Assembly: GCA_940671915.1 (NCBI GenBank)
Contig: CALNVZ010001490.1
Coordinates: forward strand, 1 to 64,000
Direction: 5' to 3'
Origin: Paracentrotus lividus
Taxonomy: Eukaryota > Echinodermata > Echinoidea > Camarodonta > Echinidae
DNA length: 64,000 nucleotides
In this document: positions 35,858 to 47,269 of the stretch, one piece after another
How the letters are laid out: every line of letters begins with the position of its first letter
How positions within the stretch are numbered: the first letter of the stretch is position 1
Position numbers and translations under genes: made by a program
Notes under the pieces: generated by a model
Database searches by the model: none
Told to the model about the DNA's origin: nothing
The model's input: the letters and a program-made list of their open reading frames with translations, nothing else

Positions 35858-36204
35858 TATGAAGAAATGGAAAGCAATTTTGACATTCTTAGGTGCCATA
35901 ATTTTGATCTGGGTGCCAGAGAATATCATAATTTATAGTTTTAGGTTAGCATATCTCAGATATCACTGAGGATAATATTAAAACTCATTGGTGAGAAATA
36001 GTAGTGGATTCGTGGTAGTATATAATTACAACATATGATTTTCAGTACAAGATAGCACCAATAATATACCTGTTACATTTTATAAGAAGTGCACCTCGAT
36101 AAAAATATGCTAACATTTACATCTCTGGGTGCATTACTATGTATCCGAAGTAAGAATGAAAATAGTCCGTATGTGTTTTTGCATCTCTTATGAGGTAGCT
36201 CGGA

Positions 36205-36387
36205 GGGCTTATGCTAAAGTGTTGCGTTTGTGGCGCGGCGCGGCGCGTTAAAAAATGGAAATAATCGACGAAAAAAAAAAACAAGGTTCCTTAAAGCGTC
36301 CTCGAAAAAGGAAAAGATTCTGGATCGATTTTTGTGAAATTTTTGGAATGATTATCATTTTTCGACTCGAGACTTTAGCATAAGCCC
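36205..36387. mobile_element. 183-bp MITE, ends GGGCTTATGCTAAAGT (left-arm copy)
   Basis: Ends are GGGCTTATGCTAAAGT and ACTTTAGCATAAGCCC, perfect 16-bp inverted repeats. The interior carries a GCGCGGCGCGGCGCG block and AAAATGGAAATAATCGACG. Mirrored at 54,037-54,220. A related partial copy in the opposite orientation ends at 37,940. Confidence 0.75.
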
Positions 36388-37439
36388 TTGTGTGGGGTTA
36401 GTGTTGCATGTGTGTGTGTGTGTGGGTGTTGTGTCAAAAATTGTGTGACTAATAGTTCCAAAACGATGCATATGGATTTTACCCTAACACTTAAAAGCGT
36501 CAACCCCTTCTAACACACTGCGCGCCGTATACAAGCTGCAAAACGGTACAACATTTTCCTCTTGTTTCAACCATATCTTTTGACCCGATGGGCCTAGTTC
36601 ACCAACGGAAAAAAGTATTAGAAAAAATGTAACTCTTCTTCGTTTATGGTGATATAAATCACGATTTTTTGCTCTTTCAGCGGACCGTCATTTTTTGTTT
36701 GATTTTCATCATTTTGTAAAGTTTCTAATGGTATTGAACTTTTTGACTGAATGCTTCCGGCTTTATCAGTAAGTTTCTTGCCGGGTGGGCTATTTTTCAC
36801 AACGGAAAAAGATTTAAGTTATTCAGCTCATTCTGAAAATGTTGATATATTAAATTATTCTTATTGGATGAAAAAAAAGCTCCGTCATTTTACTCAAAAG
36901 ATCAACCAATTGATGCCCTACGTCTGATTTGGGGAACTTTGGCTTATAGCGAGCCAGGCCGGCTACGGGTCGTACCATTCTTGCTCAGGGAAATCAAGGT
37001 TTTTTTATCTCTGTGGACTCACTGCGGTATCGAGATTGAATTAGAAAAAGAAGAAAAAGAGGCGACATTTGTACTGATTTTCGTAAATAATCACGCAGTC
37101 AGGTAGCGATGAGATTTTCCTTGACAAGAAATGAAAGAAACAATGTCTGCTGAAATAAATAAACGGTCTCAATAAATCGCCATAGGCTACGGTGTCCTCC
37201 CACTAAGCCCAAACGCCGTGTCACCCCTTGCTCTAAATAGAACAGTCGCCTACCTATCGTGATCCCGCCGGCCAATCAGATTCAACGACGACAGTCTGAC
37301 CGGACATTGTACGCCGTAAATCGTTCTGATGTATGCGCACAGCTATACCCGGGGCTGATTAAAAGCGTCAAATTAGGTGAAAAAAATCGGGGGTCACAAA
37401 TTCATATGAAAAGTTTGGTCGATGCTGTTTACGGCTATC
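36388..37439. other. Sequence between the MITE copies, no gene recognised
   Basis: Includes a GT microsatellite near 36,410-36,430. Open frames at 36,864-37,106 and 37,259-37,468 have no recognisable domain and are broken in the mirror copy. Confidence 0.4.
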
Positions 37440-37748
37440 GGCAGCAATCAGAAATCGCGATGGGCTAGTCCTGGTCCACTCCTGGTCCTGGTCCACGTTC
37501 ACATGGTTTAATTAAAATTGCCAATTTCAATGAATTCCTGGCCTGGTCCTGGTCCACAGATACCAGGGGCCCGGCCTTAGTACTCACATAATGCCAGCAA
37601 CCAGAAATCGTGATGGCTAGTCCTGGTCCACTCTGGTCGGTCCACGTTCACATTGTTTTAATTGCGAATTTCAATGAATTCCTGGTCCCTGGTCCTGGTC
37701 CTGTCCACAGAATCAGGGGCGCGGCCTTTGTACTCACACAATGCCAGC
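37440..37748. repeat. Tandem duplication (~150 bp) with CTGGTC hexamers (left-arm copy)
   Basis: Two head-to-tail units each carry GCTAGTCCTGGTCCACTC, AATTTCAATGAATTCCTGG and a GGCCTT(T/A)GTACTCACA end, with CTGGTC runs inside. Mirror at about 52,866-53,185. Confidence 0.7.
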
Positions 37749-37785
37749 TCCTAAATCTTTTGTCTTGGAAGAACTTGAATCCGCC

Positions 37786-37940
37786 CATGACTTGGGCTCA
37801 TTTCCTAAATTTAACAAAATCCGATTCAGAATCTTTTCCTTTTTGTAGGACGCTTTCAAGACACCTTCTTTTTTTTTCGTCGATTATTTCCATTTTTCAG
37901 CGCGCCGCGCCGCGCCACACGCTACACTTTAGCATAAGCC
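37786..37940. mobile_element. Partial copy of the GGCTTATGCTAAAGT MITE (left-arm copy)
   Basis: Only one end (ACTTTAGCATAAGCC) is intact. The interior matches 36,205-36,387 in reverse orientation. Mirror starts at 52,679. Confidence 0.6.
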
Positions 37941-38687
37941 GGCTCGGATCAATGAAGCCTTACAATCATGGTATTTTCTTGCAATAAAACATATTAAACA
38001 AGCAAAATCCAACACATGCTCTAATAATATTTTTTGTCCGTTTGCTTATTTGCTTTGTTCTATACCGTTTGCATGTTTGCCTTTGTTATTTTGTATTTTT
38101 GTCTTTTCTTTCAAAGCGAAGGGAGAAACAAACAGACAAACAAACAAACGGACAATAAACAATGATATATAGCTTATGGTACCAAGTTACCCTCAGCAAA
38201 ATGTTAAACATCGCGTCATGCTATGTACATGTGAATGTAAAATACAAATATCGAAAGCACTGTCTTCACAATGTCAGAGAAATGAAATTGAGGCGGCAAT
38301 ATTATTAGATTATGAGAAAAAATGTAATACATGCAATACTAATATATCCTGCTGTTTTCGATGTTTGTCTGTTTTTGCTTGTTTGCTTTAGTTTTTGTTT
38401 TTAAGAAGAGAAAAAAAAAAAAAACAAAAAACAAAAACAAACAAACAAAAAAGGGGGGGAGGAGAGAAAGGTCAAACAAACAAGCAAACAGAAAACTAAT
38501 AAAGAAAAATACAATGACAAGAGTGATCCGATAATGTTACACATCAATTGGATATTATACAATGCTGTTTAAAATATATCCATGTTAGAAAATGGTCCGA
38601 TACACAACTCTGTGTGGAAATATTATAAACATGCTTTGCTTACATGACTTGTGTATAACCGAGTGAGTAAAAAAAAAACTTTTACAC
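37941..38687. other. Left-arm sequence with A-rich and AAAC tracts
   Basis: No gene. The A/C-rich run at about 38,408-38,450 is expanded in the mirror (about 52,130-52,212). Confidence 0.4.
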
Positions 38688-39490
38688 CTAGAAAAATGTC
38701 AATAAAGAAAAACCGATTTATAAATCCTAAATTATTTTACATATTTCTGAAAGAGTAACTCCTTTCCGCATCTTCTGGTACCATCTTTGTGTGGTAATGT
38801 CTTTACGCTTGGATGAACACGACGTATTGTTTTCGACCATGCAAATTTCGAATTGGGGCCAGGGTGGGGATGAAATTGAAACAATACAAGCTGACAAAAA
38901 AGCAAACTCCAACATGCATAAAATAGCATAACTTTTTAACGAAATGTATCTACTTATAACTTGACAGGAGTGTAGTTACACATATTGACTACATATTGTT
39001 GAAAATGAGATAAATCTGTAAAGTCAGGCATGAGTGAGCACAACGTCAAAGACAAAATAATCTCTTTTCAAAAATATTAGGGAGTGCCTTTTTAGGTCTG
39101 TCAGTGGTAGTTTACTCTTTGCATGTTACTCATTCGTGCATTAATTGACAAGTCAATTCAATTTTCATTATCAAAATGTAGTCAATATGTGTAACAACAC
39201 CCCTGCCAAGTTATTAAGCGAATACATTTTTCGTTAACAAGTTATACTATTTTATTCATGTTACAGTTTGCTTTTTTGTCACTTTTTTTTGATTCAATTT
39301 CATCCCATCTTGGCACAATTCAAAATTTGCATGTTCGCAAACATGCGTCGTGTTCATCCCAAGCATAAAGCATACCACACAAGAAAATGGTACCTAGAAG
39401 ATGGCGGGAGGGAGGTACTTTTCAGAATAATGGAAATAATTTAAGATTTATAAATCTGGTTTCTTTTTTATTGACATTTTTCTATTGACA
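38688..39490. mobile_element. ~800-bp palindromic element (left-arm copy)
   Basis: Arms pair around a centre near 39,090. The outer words are AAAAATGTCAATAAAGAAAA and its reverse complement near 39,465-39,485. Mirror at 51,108-51,906, described there. Confidence 0.65.
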
Positions 39491-39837
39491 TTAGTACGGT
39501 ATTACCGTACTAATATACCGTACTAGACAACTAACATGCTTTATTCGCAATTTATCACTTTGGCATTATGTATAATATATAATAAAATATAATCACTGCT
39601 TGTTTTGATAATTTTTTCACCGATGGCCGTTTCAACGGGCACAATTTTTTTTGGACATTTATGAGCTAAGCGAAAGAAAGAAAGAAAAGGTATTACATAA
39701 CAAAATAGATTTACTGCTTTTTTTTTTCTTTTTTTTTAAATCTATTTCTCTTTCTTTTCTTTTTTCCTTCTTTTTCTATAAACAACTTAGTACATAAGGC
39801 AACGCCTCTCTAGATCCACTGATCTCTACCCAAAAGA

Positions 39838-41271
39838 TCAGTGCTCTCTACGGATGCACACGATTATTACGCATTGGCTACTTAGATGCAAGAGCCTGGT
39901 CTGATTCTAGAAGGTCAGTATCTACCTGATTGTGTGAAGTAGGCATTGTTGGTGGGGTCTGCTCCAATCTCGTAATGCGAGTAACGACTGGATTATGAGA
40001 GGTGTGATTCATGTGTGGAGCATGTCTCTCCGACTACCCTCTTTGGTCAGTCGTTACTGCATTATGTGCGAGGGCCAAATATTGTCCTTATGAGGTTACT
40101 GGAGAGCACTCTAGTACCAACCTGCATTCAGATGGACATTGTCTGCATAAAATTTGTCGATTGGGAGGCGCACCGTTGCCTAGGTTATTATTGAAACACA
40201 GGGATATGTTTCTGTAACCTCGTAACTGAGATGTTTTATGTTCTTTGAAGGCATTTACCTTGTCATTGAGAGGTTTAGTGCCAAGGCGTCTGGCAACGAG
40301 ACAACGACCCTTTCACATTTCTTTGTTGCTTTACGTAGAAGTTATCGAATTCTGCACAGACTCTATCTGTACTTTGAGATTTGAGGTTATTCGTACCAAC
40401 ATGGAGGCGGCTATTACCTCGCATGGATTGATCCTGTCTTTGTTTTGACTTGCTTCTTCTAGAGTGGGGGAATATATTTTGTGACCCCTTTTGCCTGCTC
40501 TAGCTGTAAGTTTGCCAATGTCGACTAGTTTGCACACTGAGTCATGGATAAGTGTTATCTTTGTACTCTCTTTCGTTACTTTTTTTGTCATGTTTGTTAC
40601 TATTGTTGCCATGTTTTCACCATTATTTTCGTAAAGTGTATTGCATAATCTGTATGCTTTCAATCTGTGTGTCTTTTTCTTTCAACCTTTCCTCGTACGT
40701 ATGTTTTTCGCTGTTGGTCTTTGTTTTCTGCATAGATATCGATTTTAGCATTTAGTTTGTCATTCCCGACATCATACATTATTTTGGGCTTTCCTAACCT
40801 CTTCCAATTCTCTTTTACATTTGCAAGTTCCTTTCCATGCTTTTCTTTCAAAATTCGAATTTCTGTTAAATGTTTCTGTTCAGTTTATTAATTCTCTTTT
40901 TCACAATTTCACATTCTTCCCAACTTCTTTCGGCTGTTTCTTTAACTGTTGTTCTTGAAGGTCGTTGTTTATCATTCACGGTTTTTGTTTGAAGTTTTTC
41001 TAGCAGAATTGTATATTTTGTCTTCGGAGCGATCTTGCATTGTAATGACTCCCGACAGCATTTTGGTAAATTTTTATAATATAACAGCCTCCTCAGTGTC
41101 AAGTCGCGATTCCATTCTTTGAAAATGGCCTCTATTGAGCAATCCTGGTTGAAGGTCGCCGTCGTCACATGCTTTTCAATTTGGCTGCTCGATGATTCCA
41201 TCACAGGCTCCACGGTTGACCGGGTTTTGTGCAGGTTTGGAAACTGACGTCATCCCTCAATTCATTGATGC
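39838..41271 (-). pseudogene. LINE ORF1, 3' half with SGNH domain (left-arm copy)
   Basis: Minus-strand mirror of 49,342-50,765. The same coiled-coil and SGNH-hydrolase content is split into several frames by 1-2 base insertions. The block at 40,331-40,663 still reads the HDSVCKLVD active-site region. The 5' end abuts TTAA at 41,272-41,275 and the terminal repeat at 41,276. Confidence 0.75.
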
Positions 41272-41275
41272 TTAA

Positions 41276-41545
41276 GGGCCTGTCCCACAGAAGGCGATCG
41301 TTGTGGCGATCAACCTAAACCTGTTAGAACCTGCCAGAATCGTGTCAGAATCGTAGGTGACCGAAGATCATACGTATCTACGACTCTGTCTACGATAGGA
41401 TTACGACAACGACTTGCTTCACGCAAACAATGGCGAACAATAGCTGGTTCCGATAATACAATAGCCTCGACTTCGCGCATGTCGCGGCTCGACTTCTTTT
41501 GTCGCAGCTTAAATCAACCAAAATATGAACTTGCGCACTGTCAGT
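41276..41545 (+). repeat. Terminal repeat of the TTAA element (left-arm copy)
   Basis: GGGCCTGTCCCACAGAAGGC start, preceded by TTAA (41,272-41,275). Same sequence as 19,967-20,239 and the reverse complement of 49,062-49,337. It passes directly into AGTCCAGTAG without the insert seen at 20,240-21,286. Confidence 0.85.
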
Positions 41546-43357
41546 CCAGTAGAAATGTTGGGACACCGGAAAAGTTTTAAGTACCAGGTTTTTTTGTTGA
41601 TTCTGTGTTCTAGATGGGTATATAAGTAAATTCAGCTTGGTTGCCAGCTTGGCAACCTTGGGCAACTTTTTTATTTGCATAATTAGAATAATGAACCTTA
41701 TTAGCATTTTGTGTATTGAATATGTAGCTAATTCACAATTCAAGAACCCTGAAAATATGGATGAACAAGTTTTTAAGGGTATTTTTGGGACGAGAAATTC
41801 ATTTATGACATTGCTTTTTATCTTTTAAGTAGTGCTTTTGTCTTTAAATGGCCTACATTAGCATAATCGAGATAAATATGCATACTAGCCTATGCATTAA
41901 TTATTAGCCTATGTGATTAAATTATCTCTCTTTCTTTTTTTTCTAGAGGGCTGAATATTGTGCAATACAACATTGTAAATTGTTTTAGTCGAAGACAGGT
42001 CATTATTTCATGAGATGATATATTTTTTGTAGTATAATATAATTAGCAATAATCCGAACAATAGCCTAATTAGCGTATCATTTGTAATCATGGAATATGG
42101 GGTTAATCTTAATTATAAAGAACCCTGAAACGACTTTTTAGGGTATTTTACGATGAGAAATTCATATATCATATCAGTTTTATCTTTTAAATAATGGTTT
42201 TGTCTTTAATAAATGGCCTAATTAGCATAATGAGCTAATATGCATACAAGCTATGCTTTATATATTAGCCTATGGAATTAATGTTCATTTTTTATTTAGA
42301 AAGCCTGAATATTGTGTGAATACGACATTGCAAATCACCTTTTATTGAAGACACCAAAGATTCTGATCCTCATTATTAATGAGGATGATATGTTTGTGGA
42401 AATAATATAATTAGCAGAGCAATGACCTATTAGCATCATATTTGTAATATAGGGTATGGGGCTAATCTTAATTAATAATCTGGAACTCGTAAATAAAAAG
42501 TCTTTTTATTTCTAATCTTCAGCCCCCATTTTTTTTTTAGCAAACATGTACAAAAATGCAAAAATGACCCTATATTTGTGATTTCTAGCCTGTCAGCCCC
42601 CCTCCACCCCACCCACTGTTGGCTCAGCCTCTCCGCTCTCAAAAAACGGTCCGCGGCCACTGTAGGGGGTAATTTTGATATGGCTTCCCGTCCAAGATGG
42701 GTATCTGCGTGTATGTTAGCTAGCGCCATGAGCGCTCCTCGGACGGTTGTGGCGCTCTATAAGTTTTCACTCATTATTATTATTATTATTATGTGGGAGA
42801 GGGGGGGGTAGAGATAATATTTGCTGATTTAGTCGTTATTATAATTATGCTAACTATATTATAGGTAAATAAAGTGAAATTATTATCAGCATGAATAATT
42901 AATTTATGATACGTACAATGTTGCATTGCACAGTGTCAAGCTCTCTACATAAATACTGAAATTGGAATCACAAAGATTAAAACAATTATGACATAATAAT
43001 CATTACATTGTGTTATATGCTAATTAAAACAAAAGCAAATCCTAAATGTACAAATGAAAAATATTGTTTGTTTGAGTAGCATTAAAAGCCTTTCATTTAC
43101 GTTTCGAGATTTTTTAATTAAGATTAGTCCCATATCCCATATTACAAATGATGTGCTAATTAGGTCACTGTTCTTTTATGCTAATGATTATTATTTCTAC
43201 ATAACATACATGTATCATCTCATGACTTAATGGATGTCTTCAATAAAAGTGATTTGCAATGTCGTACTACACAATATTTCAGGCTTTCTAAAAAACAATA
43301 AACATTATTCCTTAGGCTATTACAGCATAGGCTTATATTGCATTTTAGCTCATTATG
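41546..43357 (+). repeat. CTAATTAGC-rich repeat (left-arm copy)
   Basis: Same family as 21,287-21,981 but longer, with several internal cycles of AATATGGGGTTAATCTTAATT and TTAGCATAATGAGCTAATATG. Opens with GGTTGCCAGCTTGGCAACC at 41,640-41,658. It contains the SINE-like insertion at about 42,510-42,795. Confidence 0.75.
42510..42795 (+). mobile_element. SINE-like or LINE 3'-end insertion with (ATT)n tail (left-arm copy)
   Basis: It breaks the CTAATTAGC repeat and ends GTGGCGCTCTATAAG followed by (ATT)n at 42,773-42,791. A GCGCT-TATAA word before an ATT microsatellite is a common 3' end of invertebrate non-LTR elements. No tRNA-like promoter boxes were identified. Mirror at about 47,830-48,115. 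Confidence 0.4.
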
Positions 43358-46300
43358 CAGTGGCGTATCTAGGGTCAAGTGCGCCCGGGCATTTTTTGAC
43401 CTTTGCGCGCCCCCCCCCCCCCCTGTCTACCTCCAGTTTGTGCCTCAACGATTTGTTTTAGTTTATTGTTACCAGTGGCTCATATACATGTCCCCAGACC
43501 TGGGGATGATTCGCTGTCCATACATACATGTAGCTTATAATTTTTTTTTTTTATTTCCTCTCAAATATTTAATTTAATGCGAGCGCGAAGCGCGAGCGCA
43601 AAAATTTTGAGTTCGTGCATACTCGAATCTTGCATTTAAGAATCATTAATACAGATTTCGTTATTAACGAAGGTAACATAATAATAAAAAAATGCCTTAC
43701 TTCAGGGTGTCAACAGGCCTATTGCACAAAATGTTTTTGGAATTGTAGAGTATGCATCGGTTCGTTTTTTTTAGTAGGAAATAATAATTTTTAAAACTTT
43801 TTTGTTGGTCCTCCTCAAATGATTTGTGAAACATATAATTATAATGCGAGCGCGAAGCGCGAGCGAAAAATTCTAGAGCTCTGAACTTGAATGAACTTTG
43901 CAAGAACAGGTCTGAGACCGAATGGTCCATAAAAAATACGGAAACAAAGACAATTGACAAGAAGAACAAAAAGGGAATAATTAGGCAGCGAGAAAAAGTA
44001 TGGACAAAAAAAAAAAAATCCTTTTACTTGAGGGATCTTCATGTTTATCTGAAGCGGGAGGGGGGGGGGGCAAATTGATCATGAAATTTGAGGTGCCATA
44101 TTGATCTTAAACTATTCAAAGGGACTCTAAATTAAATTGAAACTCAAGGGGATGTCAAAATGGTCTTAAAATTAGGATTAGGAGTGTACACACCGGGGGC
44201 ACACAATTGATCTTAACATTTATAAAAGGACGCTAAATTGAAGTTAAGGGCGCCGATTTGATCTTTAATATACAGGGGGCCAAATTGACCCGAAACTAAG
44301 ATAGAAGGTACTAAACCTAAAAAAAATTACTAGAAACTTTTGGGCGCCAAAGGTTAAACTTAGTGGTGCTATGTAGTAGGTGAGCGGCGAATCCCCAAAG
44401 AGGCTTATTTCTTGTACTTTAATGCACCCGACTGGATTAAAGCAACAGATAACCTTATTTTAAAGGAAATTTTCTGAATTTTTCGAAAATGAGCATAAAA
44501 GTTGCGGCACTCTTGTAGCATCACCATGGAAACTAGCTTCGAATAGGCCACGCCCATTTTTATGACAAAATTATTGATATTAAATTACGGGCCATTCAAT
44601 TGGCCGATTAAGAAATTTTGGACATTTTGGGGCCTTGCCTATGTTGGAATCTACCATAGATATAACTGAAATATTGCTCAATTACAATTTTATAAAAAAT
44701 TAAAAGTAAATTACAAACATCAATTTTGTTTGCTAGCCAACAGATTTTTTGCTTAGCAACCATTTTCCCACTTGCTCAAATGTTGAATTTTCCAATTCCA
44801 AATGAATTTCTGTATTTAAAGTTACAAAATCAACTAATTTAGTTTTAAGGTTGAAATATGTTGATTTGATTGTAGAGGGATGACACAAAAAGAAAAAATC
44901 ATATAATGAATGGATTGCAATGCAAAATTTTGTTAAAACTACACTAACCAAACCCTGTCATCATGGAAATATGACAAAACTATTGTAAATCTGTATGCAT
45001 TCAACTGTATTTAACAATATTTGTATACCATGGATAAATGGGTGCCAAATGAAGGTTATATTGGAAGAAACCAACATATAAACCCTTTACCTTTAGAGAA
45101 TACTTTCAATATGACATATTCTAAGCATCGATGGTAAACAATATGTTGCCTAGCAACCACTTTTTTACCTAGCAACCATGTTGTAAATCGTATTTAGAGC
45201 TTAAACACCAGTTAGAACGGGTATATATTGTAATTAACCAACATAACCTTTCTACTTAGAAATACTTCAAACATGACATATTTTTAAGTATCCATGGTGA
45301 ACAATATGTTGCCTAGCAACACTTTTACCTAGACACCATGTCTGTAAATCGTATTTAGCTTAAAACAGTTAGAACGGGTATATATTGTAATAACCAAACA
45401 TAAAACCTTCTACCTCTTGAAATACTTTTTACAGACATGGTTGCTAGGTAAAAAGTGGTTGCTAGGCAACATATTGTTTACCATCGATGCTTAGAAATAT
45501 GTCATATTTGAAGTATTCTCTAAGGTAAAGGGTTTTATGGTTGGTTTCTTCCAATATATACCTTCATTTGGCACCCATTTATCCATGTGTATACAAATAT
45601 TGTTAAATACAGTTGAATGCATACAGATTTACAGTAGTTTTGTCATATTTCCATGATGACAGGGGTTTGGTTAGGTGAGTTTTAACAAAATTTTGCATTG
45701 CAATCCATTCATTATATGATTTTTTTCTTTTTGTGTCATCCCTCTACAATCAAAATCAACATATTTCAACCTTAAAACTAAATTAGTTTGATTTTGTAAC
45801 TTTAAATACAGAAATTCCATTTGGAATTGGAAAATTCAACATTTGAGCAAGTGGGAAAATGGTTGCTAAGCAAAAATCTGTTGCTAGGCAACAAAATTGA
45901 TTTGTAATTTACTTTAATTTTTTATAAAATTGTAATTGAGCAATTTTCAGTTATATCTATGGTAGATTCAACATAGGGCAAGCCCCCAAAATGTCCAAAA
46001 TTCTTAATCGGCCAATTGAATGGCCCGTAATTTAATATTCAATAATTTTGTCATAAAAATGGGCGTGGCCTATTCGAAGCTAGTTTCCATGGTGATGCTA
46101 CAAGATGCCGCAACTTTTATGCTCATTTTCGAAAAATTCAGAAAAATTTCTTTAAAATAAGGTATCTTGTTGCTTTAATCCAGTCGGGTGCATTAAAGTA
46201 CAGAGAAATAAGCCTCTTTGGGGATTTCGCCGCTCACACTACTACATAGCACCACTAAGTTTAACTTTTGGCGCCCAAAAGTTTCTAGTAATTTTTTTTA

Positions 46301-47269
46301 GGTTTAGTACCTTCTATCTTAGTTTCGGGTCAATTTGCGCCCCCTGTATATTAAAGATCAAAATCGGCGCCCTTAATTCAATTTAGCGTCCTTTTTATAA
46401 TGTTAAGATCAATTGTGTGCCCCCGGTGTGTACACTCCTAATCCTAATTTTAAGACCATTTTGACATCCCCTGAGTTTCAATTTAATTTAGAGTCCCTTT
46501 GAATAGTTTAAGATCAATATGGCACCTCAAATTTCATGATCAATTTGCCCCCCGCCCCCTCCCGCTTCAGATAAACATGAAGGTCCTCTAAGTAAAAGGA
46601 TTTTTTTTTTTTGTCCATACTTTTTCTCGCTGCCTAATTATTCCCTTTTTGTTCTTCATTGTCAATTGTCTTTGTTTCCGTATTTTTTATGACCATTCGG
46701 TCTCAAGACCTGTTCCTTGCAAAGTTCATTCAAGTTCAGAGCTCTAGAATTTTTCGCTCCGCGCTTCGCGCTCGCAATTAATATTAATATGTTTCAAAAT
46801 CATTTTGAAGGAGGACCAACAAAAAAGTTTTAAAATTATTATTTTCCTACTAAAAAAAACCGAATCCGATGCATAGGTCTACAATTCCAAAAACATTTTG
46901 TGCAATAGGCCTTTTGACACCCTGAAGGTAAGGCATTTTTTATTATTATTGTACCTTCGTTAATAACGAAATCTGTATTAATGATTCTTAAATGCAAGAT
47001 TCGAGTAATGCACGAACTCAAAATTTTCCGCTCGCGCTTCGCGCTCGCATTANNNNNNNNNNNNNNNNNNNNNNNNNNNNNNNNNNNNNNNNNNNNNNNN
47101 NNNNNNNNNNNNNNNNNNNNNNNNNNNNNNNNNNNNNNNNNNNNNNNNNNNNNNNNNNNNNNNNNNNNNNNNNNNNNNNNNNNNNNNNNNNNNNNNNNNN
47201 NNNNNNNNNNNNNNNNNNNNNNNNNNNNNNNNNNNNNNNNNNNNNNNNNNNNNNNNNNNNNNNNNNNNN
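43358..47269. mobile_element. Compact palindromic copy of the CAGTGGCG element
   Basis: Starts CAGTGGCGTATCTAGGG at 43,358 after CTCATTATG; the mirrored end lies inside the N gap, and CATAATGAG follows at 47,270. The arms pair across a centre near 45,310 (44,424 with 46,190; 43,846-43,865 with 46,755-46,775). The loop (about 45,200-45,431) is not symmetric: it holds an extra direct copy of a ~170-bp unit with GTTGCCTAGCAAC. Compared with 21,982-29,554 it lacks the inner ~6.5 kb including the minisatellites, so it is an internally deleted relative. No protein is encoded. Confidence 0.75.
47053..47269. other. Assembly gap, 217 N
   Basis: It falls exactly where the mirror of 43,358-43,577 (220 bp, containing a poly-C run and the element end) should be. 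Stop-free frames reported across it are artefacts of N. Confidence 0.99.

Larger units (their letters stand above)
29580..45200 (+). repeat. Left arm of giant inverted duplication
   Basis: Reverse complement of about 45,431-60,470. Landmarks pair with nearly constant coordinate sums, drifting from about 90,050 at the outer end to 90,620 near the centre: 30,184/59,932; 31,181/58,998; 33,636/56,727; 35,161/55,259; 38,161/52,465; 41,276/49,337; 42,520/48,115; 45,060/45,552. Long stretches are identical (for example about 120 bp at 40,455-40,575). Differences are mostly 1-2 base insertions or deletions. Reading frames intact in the right arm are broken here. Confidence 0.9.

Noticed and set aside
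36618-37468. Small open frames between the MITE copies (36,618-36,800, 36,864-37,106, 37,259-37,468)
   Set aside because: No domain, no splice context, and the frames are not preserved in the mirror at 53,186-53,800.
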